A stretch of DNA of 64,000 nt, from the NCBI GenBank assembly GCA_021155195.1, contig JAJNPV010000017.1, positions 124,001 through 188,000 of the forward strand. Direction: 5' to 3'. The notes beneath the pieces are model-generated. The model worked only from the letters and a program-made list of their open reading frames with translations. It ran no database searches and was not told the DNA's origin. The translations under genes and the position numbers were made by a program. Of this stretch, positions 1-8,832 are shown piece after piece (positions within the stretch are counted from its first letter, which is position 1; each line of letters starts with the position of its first letter). This DNA comes from Ohtaekwangia sp. GTDB taxonomy: Bacteria; Bacteroidota; Bacteroidia; Cytophagales; Cyclobacteriaceae.

Positions 1-43
1 TTTTATTCCTAACAATCATTAGTCTATTCATTTTTTGTTTCCG

Positions 44-65
44 CGCACATACATATATGTGTGCG
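44..65. promoter_or_regulatory. Imperfect palindrome upstream of lacI-type gene, possible operator
   Basis: A 22-base segment (begins CGCACATACA, ends ATGTGTGCG) reads the same on both strands except at two symmetric base pairs. It lies about 85 bases before the start of the LacI-family gene at 149. LacI-type regulators bind palindromes and often control their own genes, so an autoregulatory operator is a reasonable inference. The segment is also an alternating purine-pyrimidine run, so chance symmetry is possible. Confidence 0.35.
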
Positions 66-148
66 TACACATGAATGAAAGGATTTAATTTATAATTTGA
101 ACTTTATTTCAAAAAACCAAGTGGATTCTTGAAACAACGTTCTTTAAT

Positions 149-1231
149 ATGAAACCAAATAATATTCGGATTAAGGATATCGCAGCAATGGCCAATGTTT
201 CGGTGGGAACCGTTGATCGCGTTCTTCACAATCGTGGTAAAGTATCTAAAGAGGCCGCAAAACGCATAGAAAAAGTACTTAATAAAATCAATTATAAACC
301 AAATCTAATTGCCCAGACTCTGGGCAAAAACAAAAATTACCGAATCGTTGCTCTAATACCTGATCCTACACTTGATCCGTATTGGATGCAATCGTTTGAT
401 GGAATTAAATCGGGTGAATCGCAGCTTAGTCAATTTGGAATTCAGCTTACCCCAGAGTACAAGTATTATGATCCTCATAAAAAGGATTCATTTCTAGAAT
501 CAGCGCTGGAAATATTTCATTCTCGCCCCGATGGAGTCTTAGTCGCACCCCTCTTTTATTATGTTTCACTACCTTTTTTTAAAAAACTTTCTGAAACCAA
601 AACTCCATTCATACTTTTCAATACTCACCTCGCAGAGGCCAATGCGTTAAGTTTTATTGGTCAAGATCTTTTTAAGAGCGGCAGATTGGCTGGCGAACTA
701 ATTAATATTGGTCAAAGACCTAATATATCGTTCGCAATAGTACATATTGATGAGGACTTAAGTAATTCCGTACACCTGGTAGAGAAAGAGCGTGGCTTTA
801 AAGACTATTTTGAAAAATCAGGTGGGTCTCATCATATTCACACCTTCACTTTAACTAATCCAAATTCATCAACATTTCAAAGTCAAATTGAATCTATCTT
901 ACAAACACCTAATCTATCAGGTGTTTACGTCAGCACATCAAAAGTATATTTAATTGCACACCTTTTAAAAAAGATAAATCCTGCAATCCGTATTGTTGGA
1001 TACGATCTTATTAAGCAAAATGTACTTGGGCTTAAGGACGGTACAATAGATTTTATCATAAATCAAAATCCCATGCGTCAGGCCAAACTTGGTATACAAA
1101 CTCTCGCGAACTATCTCATTTTTAACAAGCAAATTCCATCTACATACTTATTTCCACTAGAGGTAATTACCGCTGAGAATGTTGACTCCTATTTGTTGCA
1201 CCCGGGTAATCTGGCTGGCATAGCCGTTTGA
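149..1231 (+). CDS. LacI-family transcriptional regulator
   Basis: A 360-residue DNA-binding regulator. Residues about 6-50 form the LacI helix-turn-helix (IKDIAAMANVSVGTVDRVL, then a K-rich hinge helix), and residues about 65-345 form the periplasmic-binding-protein-like effector domain (ALIPDPTLDPYW near its start, VGYDLI near its end). The length is standard for the family. The effector is presumably a sugar or sugar-like ligand, which the sequence does not reveal. The gene stands alone and the next gene, cysS, starts 35 bases downstream but is functionally unrelated, so its targets are probably elsewhere. An imperfect palindrome at 44-65 may be its own operator. Family assignment is secure; ligand and regulon are unknown. 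Confidence 0.88.
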   Translation: MKPNNIRIKDIAAMANVSVGTVDRVLHNRGKVSKEAAKRIEKVLNKINYKPNLIAQTLGKNKNYRIVALIPDPTLDPYWMQSFDGIKSGESQLSQFGIQLTPEYKYYDPHKKDSFLESALEIFHSRPDGVLVAPLFYYVSLPFFKKLSETKTPFILFNTHLAEANALSFIGQDLFKSGRLAGELINIGQRPNISFAIVHIDEDLSNSVHLVEKERGFKDYFEKSGGSHHIHTFTLTNPNSSTFQSQIESILQTPNLSGVYVSTSKVYLIAHLLKKINPAIRIVGYDLIKQNVLGLKDGTIDFIINQNPMRQAKLGIQTLANYLIFNKQIPSTYLFPLEVITAENVDSYLLHPGNLAGIAV

Positions 1232-1266
1232 GCATTTAATTGTATTTTCGCGACCATATTCTATGT

Positions 1267-2772
1267 ATGGAGCAGTTTGAAAAATATCCCGTTTCGTTAA
1301 CCAATTCTTTATCAGGAAAAAAGGAACTCTTCACCCCTATCAATCCAGGCTTTGTTGGGATGTACGTGTGCGGTCCAACAGTATATAGCAATGTACACCT
1401 GGGAAACGTGCGTACTTTTTTAAGCTTTGATATTGTATCCAGATATTTTCGATTTCTTGGATATAAAGTGCGTTATGTTAGAAACATAACCGATGTTGGA
1501 CATCTTGAAAATGATGCCGATGAGGGCGAAGACAAGATATCAAAAAAAGCAAGGATTGAGAAACTTGAACCCATGGAAGTAGTCAAACAATACACCGAAG
1601 ACTTTCATGAGGTAATGCGCCAATTCAACATTCTTCCGCCTAGTATTGAACCAAGCGCAACCGGGCACATTTTAGAACAAATCGAAATTACGAAAGAACT
1701 TGTTAATAAAGGATTAGCCTACGAATCCAATGGATCTGTATACTTTGATGTGAGAAAGTATAACCACGATCATCACTACGGAATTCTATCTGGCCGCAAT
1801 ATTGAAGAGTTAATGGAAAGTGGTCGCGAGTTAGATAATCAGGATGAAAAACGTGAGAAAATTGATTTTGCGTTATGGAAGAAAGCATCCCCTCATCATA
1901 TTATGCGTTGGCCTTCCCCTTGGGGGGATGGATTTCCAGGCTGGCATATTGAATGTACGGTGATGAGCACCAAATACCTGGGCGAAACATTTGACATTCA
2001 TGGCGGTGGAATGGATTTGAAATTTCCTCATCACGAATGCGAAATTGCGCAAGGAACAGCAGCCACAGGAACACCGCCCGTAAACTATTGGTTACACTCC
2101 AATATGCTAACTGTTAACGGACAGAAAATGAGTAAGTCTTTGGGGAATTCATTTTTACCACGCGAACTTTTTGAAGGAAAGCATGCATTGTTGGATAGAG
2201 GCTACGGTGCCATGACGGTTCGATTCTTTATGCTTCAATCGCACTACTCAAGCACGTTAGATTTTTCGAACGAAGCATTGCAAGCTGCCGAGAAAGGATT
2301 TAAAAAATTAACAAACGCTCTTAATTTGATTAAGAGCATTGAGCACACTGCTAACAATACCGGCAAAGAAAATATTAATAAAGAACTTACCGAATTGATA
2401 CAAGCCTGCTATCGCAACATGAGTGACGATTTCAATACTGCTAAAACATTAGCCGTGTTGTTCGAAATGTCTGCTCGCATCAATGATATGAAATCAGGAA
2501 ATCTCCCCTTAACTGATATCACTCCAGCAGTCTTTAACGACTTCAAGAAAACCTATCTTGGATTCATGGAATCTGTGCTCGGGCTGGAAGAAGAAAAAGG
2601 ACAAAATGACGAGTTGCTTGATGGAACCGTTCAGTTATTAATTGATCTTCGAAAGAAAGCAAGAACCGATAAAAACTTTTCACTCTCTGATAAAATAAGA
2701 GATGACTTAAAGAAAATTGGCATTCAAATTAAAGATGGTAAAGACGGTGAGATGACTTACACCATCGAGTAG
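1267..2772 (+). CDS. cysS: Cysteinyl-tRNA synthetase
   Basis: Class I aminoacyl-tRNA synthetase that charges tRNA-Cys in the cytoplasm. Visible landmarks are the zinc cysteine in MYVCGPTVY, the HIGH-type signature HLGN (about residues 44-47), zinc ligands in HIECT and HHECE, and the KMSKS loop (about residues 287-291). A C-terminal anticodon-recognition helix bundle follows. I chose the ATG at 1267, giving 501 residues, over the in-frame ATG at 1240. Family members start shortly before the first beta strand, and a promoter-like TATTTTCG at 1243-1250 would place transcription start after 1240. The gene ends at a strong convergent hairpin (2777-2812). Confidence 0.96.
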   Translation: MEQFEKYPVSLTNSLSGKKELFTPINPGFVGMYVCGPTVYSNVHLGNVRTFLSFDIVSRYFRFLGYKVRYVRNITDVGHLENDADEGEDKISKKARIEKLEPMEVVKQYTEDFHEVMRQFNILPPSIEPSATGHILEQIEITKELVNKGLAYESNGSVYFDVRKYNHDHHYGILSGRNIEELMESGRELDNQDEKREKIDFALWKKASPHHIMRWPSPWGDGFPGWHIECTVMSTKYLGETFDIHGGGMDLKFPHHECEIAQGTAATGTPPVNYWLHSNMLTVNGQKMSKSLGNSFLPRELFEGKHALLDRGYGAMTVRFFMLQSHYSSTLDFSNEALQAAEKGFKKLTNALNLIKSIEHTANNTGKENINKELTELIQACYRNMSDDFNTAKTLAVLFEMSARINDMKSGNLPLTDITPAVFNDFKKTYLGFMESVLGLEEEKGQNDELLDGTVQLLIDLRKKARTDKNFSLSDKIRDDLKKIGIQIKDGKDGEMTYTIE

Positions 2773-2776
2773 TTTT

Positions 2777-2812
2777 TAGTCGTCCGACCGCTTAGCGCGG
2801 TCTTGACGACTA
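2777..2812. terminator. Bidirectional hairpin terminator between cysS and TolB-like gene
   Basis: TAGTCGTC (2777-2784) and GACCGC (2786-2791) pair with GCGGTC (2797-2802) and GACGACTA (2805-2812) around a five-base loop, giving a 14-pair stem with one small internal loop. It lies between two convergent genes, and short T/A-rich runs flank it, fitting termination in both directions. Confidence 0.8.
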
Positions 2813-2826
2813 TCCTCTTTATTAAT

Positions 2827-4353
2827 TCAATTTTCAAACTTCTCAGAATTACTTACAAAGGCAATTTGCTTGCTGTCTGGCGACCATGAGGGAACGTTAA
2901 TAGTTCCTTGGCCACCATATAAATAGGCAATTACTTTTGGTGCACCGCCACTTACTGGCATTAAGCGCAACATCACGCGCTTAAACGAGGGATGATCATT
3001 GGGATTGATGGTAGTCGGGAACGAAATAAATGCAATCCACTTTCCATCGGGAGATATGTGCGGAAACCAATCGTTGTATTCATCAAATGTAATTTGTTCT
3101 TGCGATGAGCCATCCGGTTTCATGCGCCACAGTTGCATCGTTCCACTTTCGCTTGAATTGAAATAAATAAACTTTCCATCGGGAGAATATTCACAGCCAT
3201 CCACATGATAGCTTGTGTTAGCTGTTAATTTAATTTCTTTCCCACCATTCACCGAAATCTTATAGATGTCATAATTCTTTCCATCGCGCTGTCCCACAAA
3301 TACAACTTCCTTATTATTGGGATTCCATCCATGCAAATAAGAAGGCGTTGCCTCCGTAATTTGTTTGGGAACTCCACCTGTAATAGGAACCGTATAGACC
3401 GTTGAACCTCCACCGGGCAACCCTGCGCGCTGATGGCTTAATGCAATGGTCTTTCCATCAAATGAAATCATGTGATCATTATTATTACGATCGGCAAAGT
3501 CTGTATTTATTTTTTCCGTAACTCCGCCTTCAATAGGAATTGTAAACAGAGAACCCTTTTCATTAAACAACAATTTCTTTCCATCGGGCATCCAGTTGGG
3601 AGCCTCAAAACGATCTTTCGATTCATGAATCACTTTTCGTTTTCCGTCAAACACATTCATGATTTCAAGCCGGCAACCCATAAACCCTTGCTGATATGGA
3701 TTGTGACTATCAGGCAATGGCTTATCAAGCCGCACATTCCACGCGATTGCTTCCTCAACAGCATTTTCGTTGTGCGATGAAATAAATATTCCAATCAAAA
3801 CATCATTAGGTAATGTGTTTAACATGTATCGCCCTACTTCTTGTAAAGGCTCGCCCACATTAGCAACGCGCATAATATATTCAGCACCAGCGCGCTCTAG
3901 TTGAATTACCTGCGCTTTCTTTTTAGGGAATATGATTTCATCTTCCGGATCGCGCATGTGCGCTCCACGCAAGTGCCGCCACTGCAAAGCAATAAGACCA
4001 TCGCCATGAATGGTTGCAGTCATGTGTGGAGCGTCTTCACTCTTTGACCCTCTTACCATCCAACCAAATTTTCGATGGGGATCAGTGCCCTTTCCAACAA
4101 AATCAAAATTGGCGGTCGCGATAAAATCACCTTTAATTTTTTTAAACGCATACTGAAACTCATCGCGACCAAACCAAATGTTGTAGCCGCTGCCTTTCAA
4201 ATTATACTCTTGCGTATCTTCATTATAGGTTGTGTTTCCCTTATTTTTAGGATTCCCAATATCTGCATGATCTTCAAAAATGCCAACGGGTGATTGAGCT
4301 GAGCTAAAAATTGTACAAGAACTCAACAATAAAATTATCGGGATTATTTTCAT
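2827..4353 (-). CDS. Exported TolB-like beta-propeller protein with N-terminal LamG-like domain
   Basis: 508 residues, not a canonical TolB. The N-terminus is a hydrophobic signal that could be cleaved after FSSAQ or lipidated at the LSSC cysteine (residue 13). Residues about 25-215 look like a jelly-roll (concanavalin/LamG-like) domain, rich in aromatic and Gly residues. Residues about 230-508 hold six PD40/WD40-like blades, each with a motif such as YSPDGKFIYF, ISPDGKWIAF or WSPDSKQIAF, typical of the TolB propeller. A periplasmic or outer-membrane-associated carbohydrate-binding or signalling role is an inference. It stands alone, converging on cysS and divergent from yidD. Confidence 0.75.
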   Translation of the reverse strand: MKIIPIILLLSSCTIFSSAQSPVGIFEDHADIGNPKNKGNTTYNEDTQEYNLKGSGYNIWFGRDEFQYAFKKIKGDFIATANFDFVGKGTDPHRKFGWMVRGSKSEDAPHMTATIHGDGLIALQWRHLRGAHMRDPEDEIIFPKKKAQVIQLERAGAEYIMRVANVGEPLQEVGRYMLNTLPNDVLIGIFISSHNENAVEEAIAWNVRLDKPLPDSHNPYQQGFMGCRLEIMNVFDGKRKVIHESKDRFEAPNWMPDGKKLLFNEKGSLFTIPIEGGVTEKINTDFADRNNNDHMISFDGKTIALSHQRAGLPGGGSTVYTVPITGGVPKQITEATPSYLHGWNPNNKEVVFVGQRDGKNYDIYKISVNGGKEIKLTANTSYHVDGCEYSPDGKFIYFNSSESGTMQLWRMKPDGSSQEQITFDEYNDWFPHISPDGKWIAFISFPTTINPNDHPSFKRVMLRLMPVSGGAPKVIAYLYGGQGTINVPSWSPDSKQIAFVSNSEKFEN

Positions 4354-4424
4354 AGAATAAATTTAAAATTTGTGTTGTTCTTTGTTCCGAACTTTCTACC
4401 AATGTATTAAGTTACTTATTCTTC

Positions 4425-4655
4425 ATGATCTTTAAAAGACTTTTTATTTTTCCCATCCGAATGTATCAGGCAATATTGTCGCCTATGTTAGGGGCCCACT
4501 GCCGGCATACTCCTTCCTGCTCACAATATACTATTGAAGCAATTCTCGAATGGGGGGCATTGAAGGGTTTATGGCTCGGAATGAAACGAATAGGGCGTTG
4601 CCATCCGTGGGGAACAAGTGGGTATGATCCTGTTCCTAAAAAAGATTTAAAATAG
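4425..4655 (+). CDS. yidD: Membrane protein insertion efficiency factor YidD
   Basis: A 76-residue protein of the YidD family, a small membrane-associated factor that assists YidC-dependent membrane protein insertion. The family-defining Cys/His-rich stretch is clear: CRHTPSCSQY, then the amphipathic AILEWGALKG segment, and GRCHPWGTSGYDPVP near the C-terminus. In many bacteria yidD sits beside rnpA and yidC; here it is isolated between a TolB-like gene and a dehydrogenase, as is common in Bacteroidota. The ATG at 4425 gives the expected length. Confidence 0.93.
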   Translation: MIFKRLFIFPIRMYQAILSPMLGAHCRHTPSCSQYTIEAILEWGALKGLWLGMKRIGRCHPWGTSGYDPVPKKDLK

Positions 4656-4753
4656 CAGACTTAAACACGCATTCTACCGATCACAAAACTGAATTTTGAT
4701 TTTTGAAACCTTTCAGGGATATTACTTCTTCGTTCTAACTAAGAAAAGTTTAT

Positions 4754-6496
4754 ATGCCTGACTTTCAAATTAAGAAAACTCCAAAAGATTATGATGTTTG
4801 TATTGTAGGTTCTGGTGCGGGTGGTGGAATGGCGGCCTACATATTAGCAAATGCAGGCATTAAAGTCGTGCTACTCGAAGCTGGCCCCTTGTACGATCCT
4901 GCAAAAAATGTAACGCAACTTAAGTGGCCATGGGAATCTCCACGAAGAGGTGCCAGCACTCCCTACCGTCACTTTGGTGACTTTGATGCAGCGTATGGTG
5001 GCTGGGAATTGGAAGGTGAACCATACACACATAAAGACAATACCAAATTTGATTGGTTTCGTTCGCGGATGTTAGGTGGTCGTACTAATCATTGGGGTCG
5101 CATATCGCTTCGCTTTGGCCCAAAAGATTTTAAACGCAAAAGCATTGATGGGTTAGGAGATGATTGGCCAATCAGTTATGATGATGTTGCTCCTTACTAT
5201 GATAAGGTTGATAAATTGATTGGTGTATTCGGATCAAAAGAAAATTTACCAAATGATCCCGACAGTATTTTTCTTCCACCACCAAAACCTCGTTTGCATG
5301 AACTCTTTATCAAAGAAGCGGGAGGGAAACTGAATATCCCAGTCATTCCATCACGACTATCCATTCTTACAAAACCCATTAACAACGAGCGGGGGGCTTG
5401 CTTTTTCTGCTCGCAGTGTAATCGCGGGTGCACAGTGTATGGTGACTTCTCATCCTCTTCAGTATTAGTTAATCCTGCGCTTAAAACAGGCAATGTTGAT
5501 GTAATTCCAAATGCGATGGCGCGTGAGGTGATTACCGACAGCAACGGCAAGGCAACCGGTATTTCATTTGTAAACAAAGATGATAAACAAGAATATACGG
5601 TTAATGCCAAGGTGGTAATTCTTGCAGCAAGTGCATGTGAATCTGCGCGACTCCTCCTTAACAGTAAATCCAGTTTGTTCCCGAACGGGTTGGCAAACTC
5701 AAGCGGTGTAGTAGGTAAATACCTTCATGATTCAACGGGTGCTTCTATGGGTGGATTTCTACCCAAGCTAGTGGATCGTAAGCGTTACAATGAAGATGGT
5801 GTGGGTGGTATGCACGTTTATACACCCTGGTGGCTTGACAATAAGAAACTTGATTTTCCCCGCGGCTATCATATTGAATATGGTGGTGGTATGGGAATGC
5901 CGGGTTACGGTTTTGGATTTGGAATGCAAGGCACCAATGGAAAATATCCAGGCCGTGATGGAACGCAAAAGGCAGCTGGTGGCTATGGTGCTTCGTTAAA
6001 AGATGATTATCGTTACTTCTATGGTGCTTCTTTTGGAATGTCAGGGCGTGGTGAGGCCATCGCACGCGAAGACAACTATTGTGAGATTGATCCCACTACG
6101 GTTGATAAGTTTGGTATTCCTGTGTTACGTTTCCATTACAAATGGAGTCAGCATGAAGTGAATCAAGCTAAACACATGAAGCAAACTTTTGCTGAGATCA
6201 TTGATAAGATGGGCGGAGTAATTACCTACGGAAACAACGATGGTCCGGATAATGACTACGGACTTGCAGCACCGGGAAGAATCATTCACGAAGTAGGAAC
6301 CACACGCATGGGTAACGATCCTAAAAAATCGGTAGTGAATAAAAACAATCAGGCACATGACGTTGATAATCTGTTTGTTGTTGATGGTGGTCCATTTGTT
6401 TCGCAAGCTGATAAAAACCCAACATGGACAATCCTCGCTTTATCGATGCGTGCCAGTGAATACATTATTGATGAATTGAAAAAACAGAATATTTAG
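4754..6496 (+). CDS. GMC-family FAD-dependent dehydrogenase, probable sugar/glycoside oxidase subunit
   Basis: A 580-residue glucose-methanol-choline oxidoreductase. The N-terminus carries the FAD-binding GSGAGGG Rossmann loop. The C-terminus carries the catalytic region, with His in IIHEVGTTRMG and Asn in DKNPTWT. Residues 216, 219, 222 and 226 form a CxxCxxCxxxC set inside the chain; bacterial FAD-glucose dehydrogenases carry an Fe-S cluster in the catalytic subunit, so this is a plausible cluster site (inference). There is no export signal of its own. The next gene encodes a Tat-bearing gluconate-dehydrogenase-type small subunit, suggesting joint export, as in FAD-glucose and glucoside-3-dehydrogenases. 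The exact sugar substrate cannot be read from sequence. Confidence 0.88.
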   Translation: MPDFQIKKTPKDYDVCIVGSGAGGGMAAYILANAGIKVVLLEAGPLYDPAKNVTQLKWPWESPRRGASTPYRHFGDFDAAYGGWELEGEPYTHKDNTKFDWFRSRMLGGRTNHWGRISLRFGPKDFKRKSIDGLGDDWPISYDDVAPYYDKVDKLIGVFGSKENLPNDPDSIFLPPPKPRLHELFIKEAGGKLNIPVIPSRLSILTKPINNERGACFFCSQCNRGCTVYGDFSSSSVLVNPALKTGNVDVIPNAMAREVITDSNGKATGISFVNKDDKQEYTVNAKVVILAASACESARLLLNSKSSLFPNGLANSSGVVGKYLHDSTGASMGGFLPKLVDRKRYNEDGVGGMHVYTPWWLDNKKLDFPRGYHIEYGGGMGMPGYGFGFGMQGTNGKYPGRDGTQKAAGGYGASLKDDYRYFYGASFGMSGRGEAIAREDNYCEIDPTTVDKFGIPVLRFHYKWSQHEVNQAKHMKQTFAEIIDKMGGVITYGNNDGPDNDYGLAAPGRIIHEVGTTRMGNDPKKSVVNKNNQAHDVDNLFVVDGGPFVSQADKNPTWTILALSMRASEYIIDELKKQNI

Positions 6497-6501
6497 TTGA
6501 T

Positions 6502-6583
6502 AGTCGTTAGTCCTGAGTACATAGTATTAACACTAAGGACTAGCGACTCAATACTTAAGACTAATTACTAAGGACTAACTACT
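6502..6583. repeat. Short inverted/direct repeats in GMC-subunit 3 gap
   Basis: AGTCGTTAGTCCT (6502-6514) is matched on the opposite strand, with one mismatch each, by segments at 6536-6548 and 6571-6583 (AGGACTAGCGACT and AGGACTAACTACT). The 99-base gap is therefore almost entirely degenerate copies of one 13-base unit in both orientations. It could fold in the mRNA between two cotranscribed genes. Confidence 0.6.
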
Positions 6584-6595
6584 ATAGACTAAATT

Positions 6596-7246
6596 ATGGA
6601 CAGAAGAAAATATTTAAAGACCCTTACCGTTGGCTCAATAGGTGCTGGTTTGCTTATACAATCCTGCGAACCTGAAAAACCAGTTGTTGAAGTTCCTAAA
6701 ACTTTTACGATTGATCGTACCCCCGATGAACTCGCGCATGAGCTAAAGCTTGCCAGCGAAACATTCTTTGACGAGCACGAGATGAAAACGATTACCATTC
6801 TGTCGGATATCATTATTCCCAAGGATGGCACTTCGGGCTCAGCCAGTGATGCAGGAGTACCGGCCTTCATTGAGTTTATTGCGAAAGATATGCCTCGTCA
6901 TCAAATTCCACTGCGCGGTGGTCTTAAGTGGCTCGACATTCAGTGCATGAAGCGCTACAATGCCGACTTCGCATCGTGTAATGCTACGCAGCAAATTGAA
7001 ATGGTGGATGAAATTGCATATCCCGAAAAGGCAAAACCTGAATTACAACAAGGTGTGGCTTTCTTTAATTTGATGCGCGACCTTACTGCTTGTGGGTTCT
7101 TTACCAGCGAAATCGGAATTAAAGACCTTGGTTACGCAGGTAATAAACCAAATCAATGGGATGGTGTGCCACAAGAAGTACTAGACCAATATGGAGTAGC
7201 GTATGATGAACGTACCTTAGCCGAGAGTGTGAAATTTGATGCTTAG
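6596..7246 (+). CDS. Gluconate 2-dehydrogenase subunit 3-like small subunit with Tat signal
   Basis: A 216-residue partner of the GMC enzyme upstream. The N-terminus, MDRRKYLKTLTVGSIGAGLL followed by QSC, is a twin-arginine signal with a possible lipobox, so the protein is probably exported folded and perhaps lipid-anchored. The remainder matches the gluconate 2-dehydrogenase subunit 3 family, helical small subunits that carry signal-less GMC catalytic subunits across the membrane and stabilise them (established for related FAD dehydrogenases). The spacing of 99 bases and shared strand suggest one operon. No cytochrome c subunit gene lies next to the pair, so the electron acceptor is unresolved. 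Confidence 0.85.
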   Translation: MDRRKYLKTLTVGSIGAGLLIQSCEPEKPVVEVPKTFTIDRTPDELAHELKLASETFFDEHEMKTITILSDIIIPKDGTSGSASDAGVPAFIEFIAKDMPRHQIPLRGGLKWLDIQCMKRYNADFASCNATQQIEMVDEIAYPEKAKPELQQGVAFFNLMRDLTACGFFTSEIGIKDLGYAGNKPNQWDGVPQEVLDQYGVAYDERTLAESVKFDA

Positions 7247-7247
7247 C

Positions 7248-7314
7248 CTGGATACTAGATGCTTGATACTGGATCAGTATAAGACAAGTAACTAGCATCC
7301 AGAATCCAGTATCA
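7248..7314. repeat. Interleaved inverted repeats of ACTAG/ATCCAG type
   Basis: CTGGATACTAG (7248-7258) pairs with CTAGCATCCAG (7292-7302) with one mismatch, and TGATACTGGAT (7264-7274) pairs perfectly with ATCCAGTATCA (7304-7314). The two helices interleave, so alternative hairpins or a pseudoknot are possible. Related words recur at about 8790-8832 and 60175-60208. Confidence 0.6.
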
Positions 7315-7350
7315 GAAAATAAATGATTTTTTAATTCAATTAATAGAGTT

Positions 7351-8775
7351 ATGACTACCCGAAGAAGTTTTATTAAAAGCGCTGGCCTTGCAGCCGCAGC
7401 CGTTACTATTGTTCCACGTCATGTTATTGGCGGAAGTGGATTTATCGCACCAAGCGATAAGATTGTTGTTGCTGGCATAGGTGTTGGCGGAAAAGGTGAA
7501 AGCGACATTGCAAATTTTGCCAAGAGTGGTAAAGCAGACATTGGTTTTCTGTGCGATGTGGATGATCGTAGAGCTGCTAAAACCGTAACTAATTTTCCCA
7601 AAGCAAAATATTACAAAGACTATCGCAAAATGCTGGATGAAAATCACAAAAGCATTGATGCCGTCTCCGTTTCTACTCCCGATCACATGCACTCTATTCA
7701 GGCAATTGCAGCTATGCAATTAGGCAAACATGTGTATGTACAAAAACCATTAACGCATGATATTGCTGAAGCACGCATGCTTACCGAAGCAGCTAAGAAA
7801 TATAAAGTGGTAACACAAATGGGCAACCAAGGTGCCTCGGGTGATGGCGTTCGTCAAATGCGCGAATGGTATGATGCCGGCCTGATTGGCGATGTGCATA
7901 CCGTTTACTGCTGGACAAACAGGCCTGTGTGGCCACAAGGTATTCCATGGTCCACTCAAAAAGCAGAGATCCCGAAAGAATTAGATTGGAACTTATGGCT
8001 TGGAACAGCCCCTGCCAAAGACTATGTAGAGAAAATTGTTCCGTTTAACTGGCGCGGTTGGTGGGATTATGGTACTGGTGCATTGGGCGATATGGCGTGT
8101 CATATTATCGAACCCCCATTCCGTGTGCTTGGTCTTGGTTATCCTACTGATGTTGAATGTAGTGTGGGTAGTGTATATGTTGACGAGTTCAAGCGCGGCT
8201 ATTTTCCTGAAAGCTGCCCTCCTTCTTCGCACGCAATTATGACCTATCCAGGAAAGGCTGGAAAACCAAATGTGAAATTCCATTGGATGGATGGTGGTAT
8301 TCAACCAGAACGCCCGGAAGAACTAGGTCCTAACGAAATAATGGGGGACGGTGGTAATGGGGTGATCATGGTGGGTACAAAAGGTAAGATGATGTGTGGT
8401 ACCTATGGAATCAATCCACAGCTATTACCAACCTCGCGCACAAAAGAAGTTAGCACACCACAAACGTATAAACGAGTTGTAGGTGGATCGGAAGGTCATT
8501 ATGCACAATGGGTGGAAGGTTGTATTGCAGGCTATGGAAAATCTGAATTATCATCTTCGTTTGATTTAGCAGGCCCTCTTACTGAAGGATTGTTGATGGG
8601 TAATCTTGCTATTCGCAGTTATGATATTCGCAAACAACGGGAAGGTGGAAGACCTGATCAATTCGATTATCCAGGACGATACATTAAACTACTTTGGGAT
8701 GGACCGAACATGAAGGTCACAAACTTTGATGACGCCAATCAATTTGTGAAACGTGAATATAGAACAGGATGGTAA
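7351..8775 (+). CDS. Tat-exported Gfo/Idh/MocA-family oxidoreductase (copy 1)
   Basis: A 474-residue NAD(P)-type oxidoreductase. Residues 1-30 are a Tat signal (TTRRSFIKSAGLAAAA, ending near VIGG). The Rossmann loop follows (VAGIGVGGKG, about residue 41), then the conserved QKPLTHD segment carrying the family lysine, and the C-terminal alpha/beta substrate domain. The family oxidises or epimerises sugars, inositols and keto-sugars; Tat export fits a cofactor bound before translocation. It follows the GMC/subunit 3 pair and precedes a close paralogue, so a shared periplasmic sugar pathway is likely. Substrate unknown. Confidence 0.88.
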   Translation: MTTRRSFIKSAGLAAAAVTIVPRHVIGGSGFIAPSDKIVVAGIGVGGKGESDIANFAKSGKADIGFLCDVDDRRAAKTVTNFPKAKYYKDYRKMLDENHKSIDAVSVSTPDHMHSIQAIAAMQLGKHVYVQKPLTHDIAEARMLTEAAKKYKVVTQMGNQGASGDGVRQMREWYDAGLIGDVHTVYCWTNRPVWPQGIPWSTQKAEIPKELDWNLWLGTAPAKDYVEKIVPFNWRGWWDYGTGALGDMACHIIEPPFRVLGLGYPTDVECSVGSVYVDEFKRGYFPESCPPSSHAIMTYPGKAGKPNVKFHWMDGGIQPERPEELGPNEIMGDGGNGVIMVGTKGKMMCGTYGINPQLLPTSRTKEVSTPQTYKRVVGGSEGHYAQWVEGCIAGYGKSELSSSFDLAGPLTEGLLMGNLAIRSYDIRKQREGGRPDQFDYPGRYIKLLWDGPNMKVTNFDDANQFVKREYRTGW

Positions 8776-8832
8776 GTAGCAACTAGTACAGAGTAATTTA
8801 ATATCAAGAAACCAGTATTTGAGTATCCAGTT

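Noticed and set aside
1240..1266. Extended N-terminus of cysS starting at ATG 1240
   Set aside because: Family members start near MEQFEKY; the extra nine residues overlap a promoter-like element and have no counterpart in the family.
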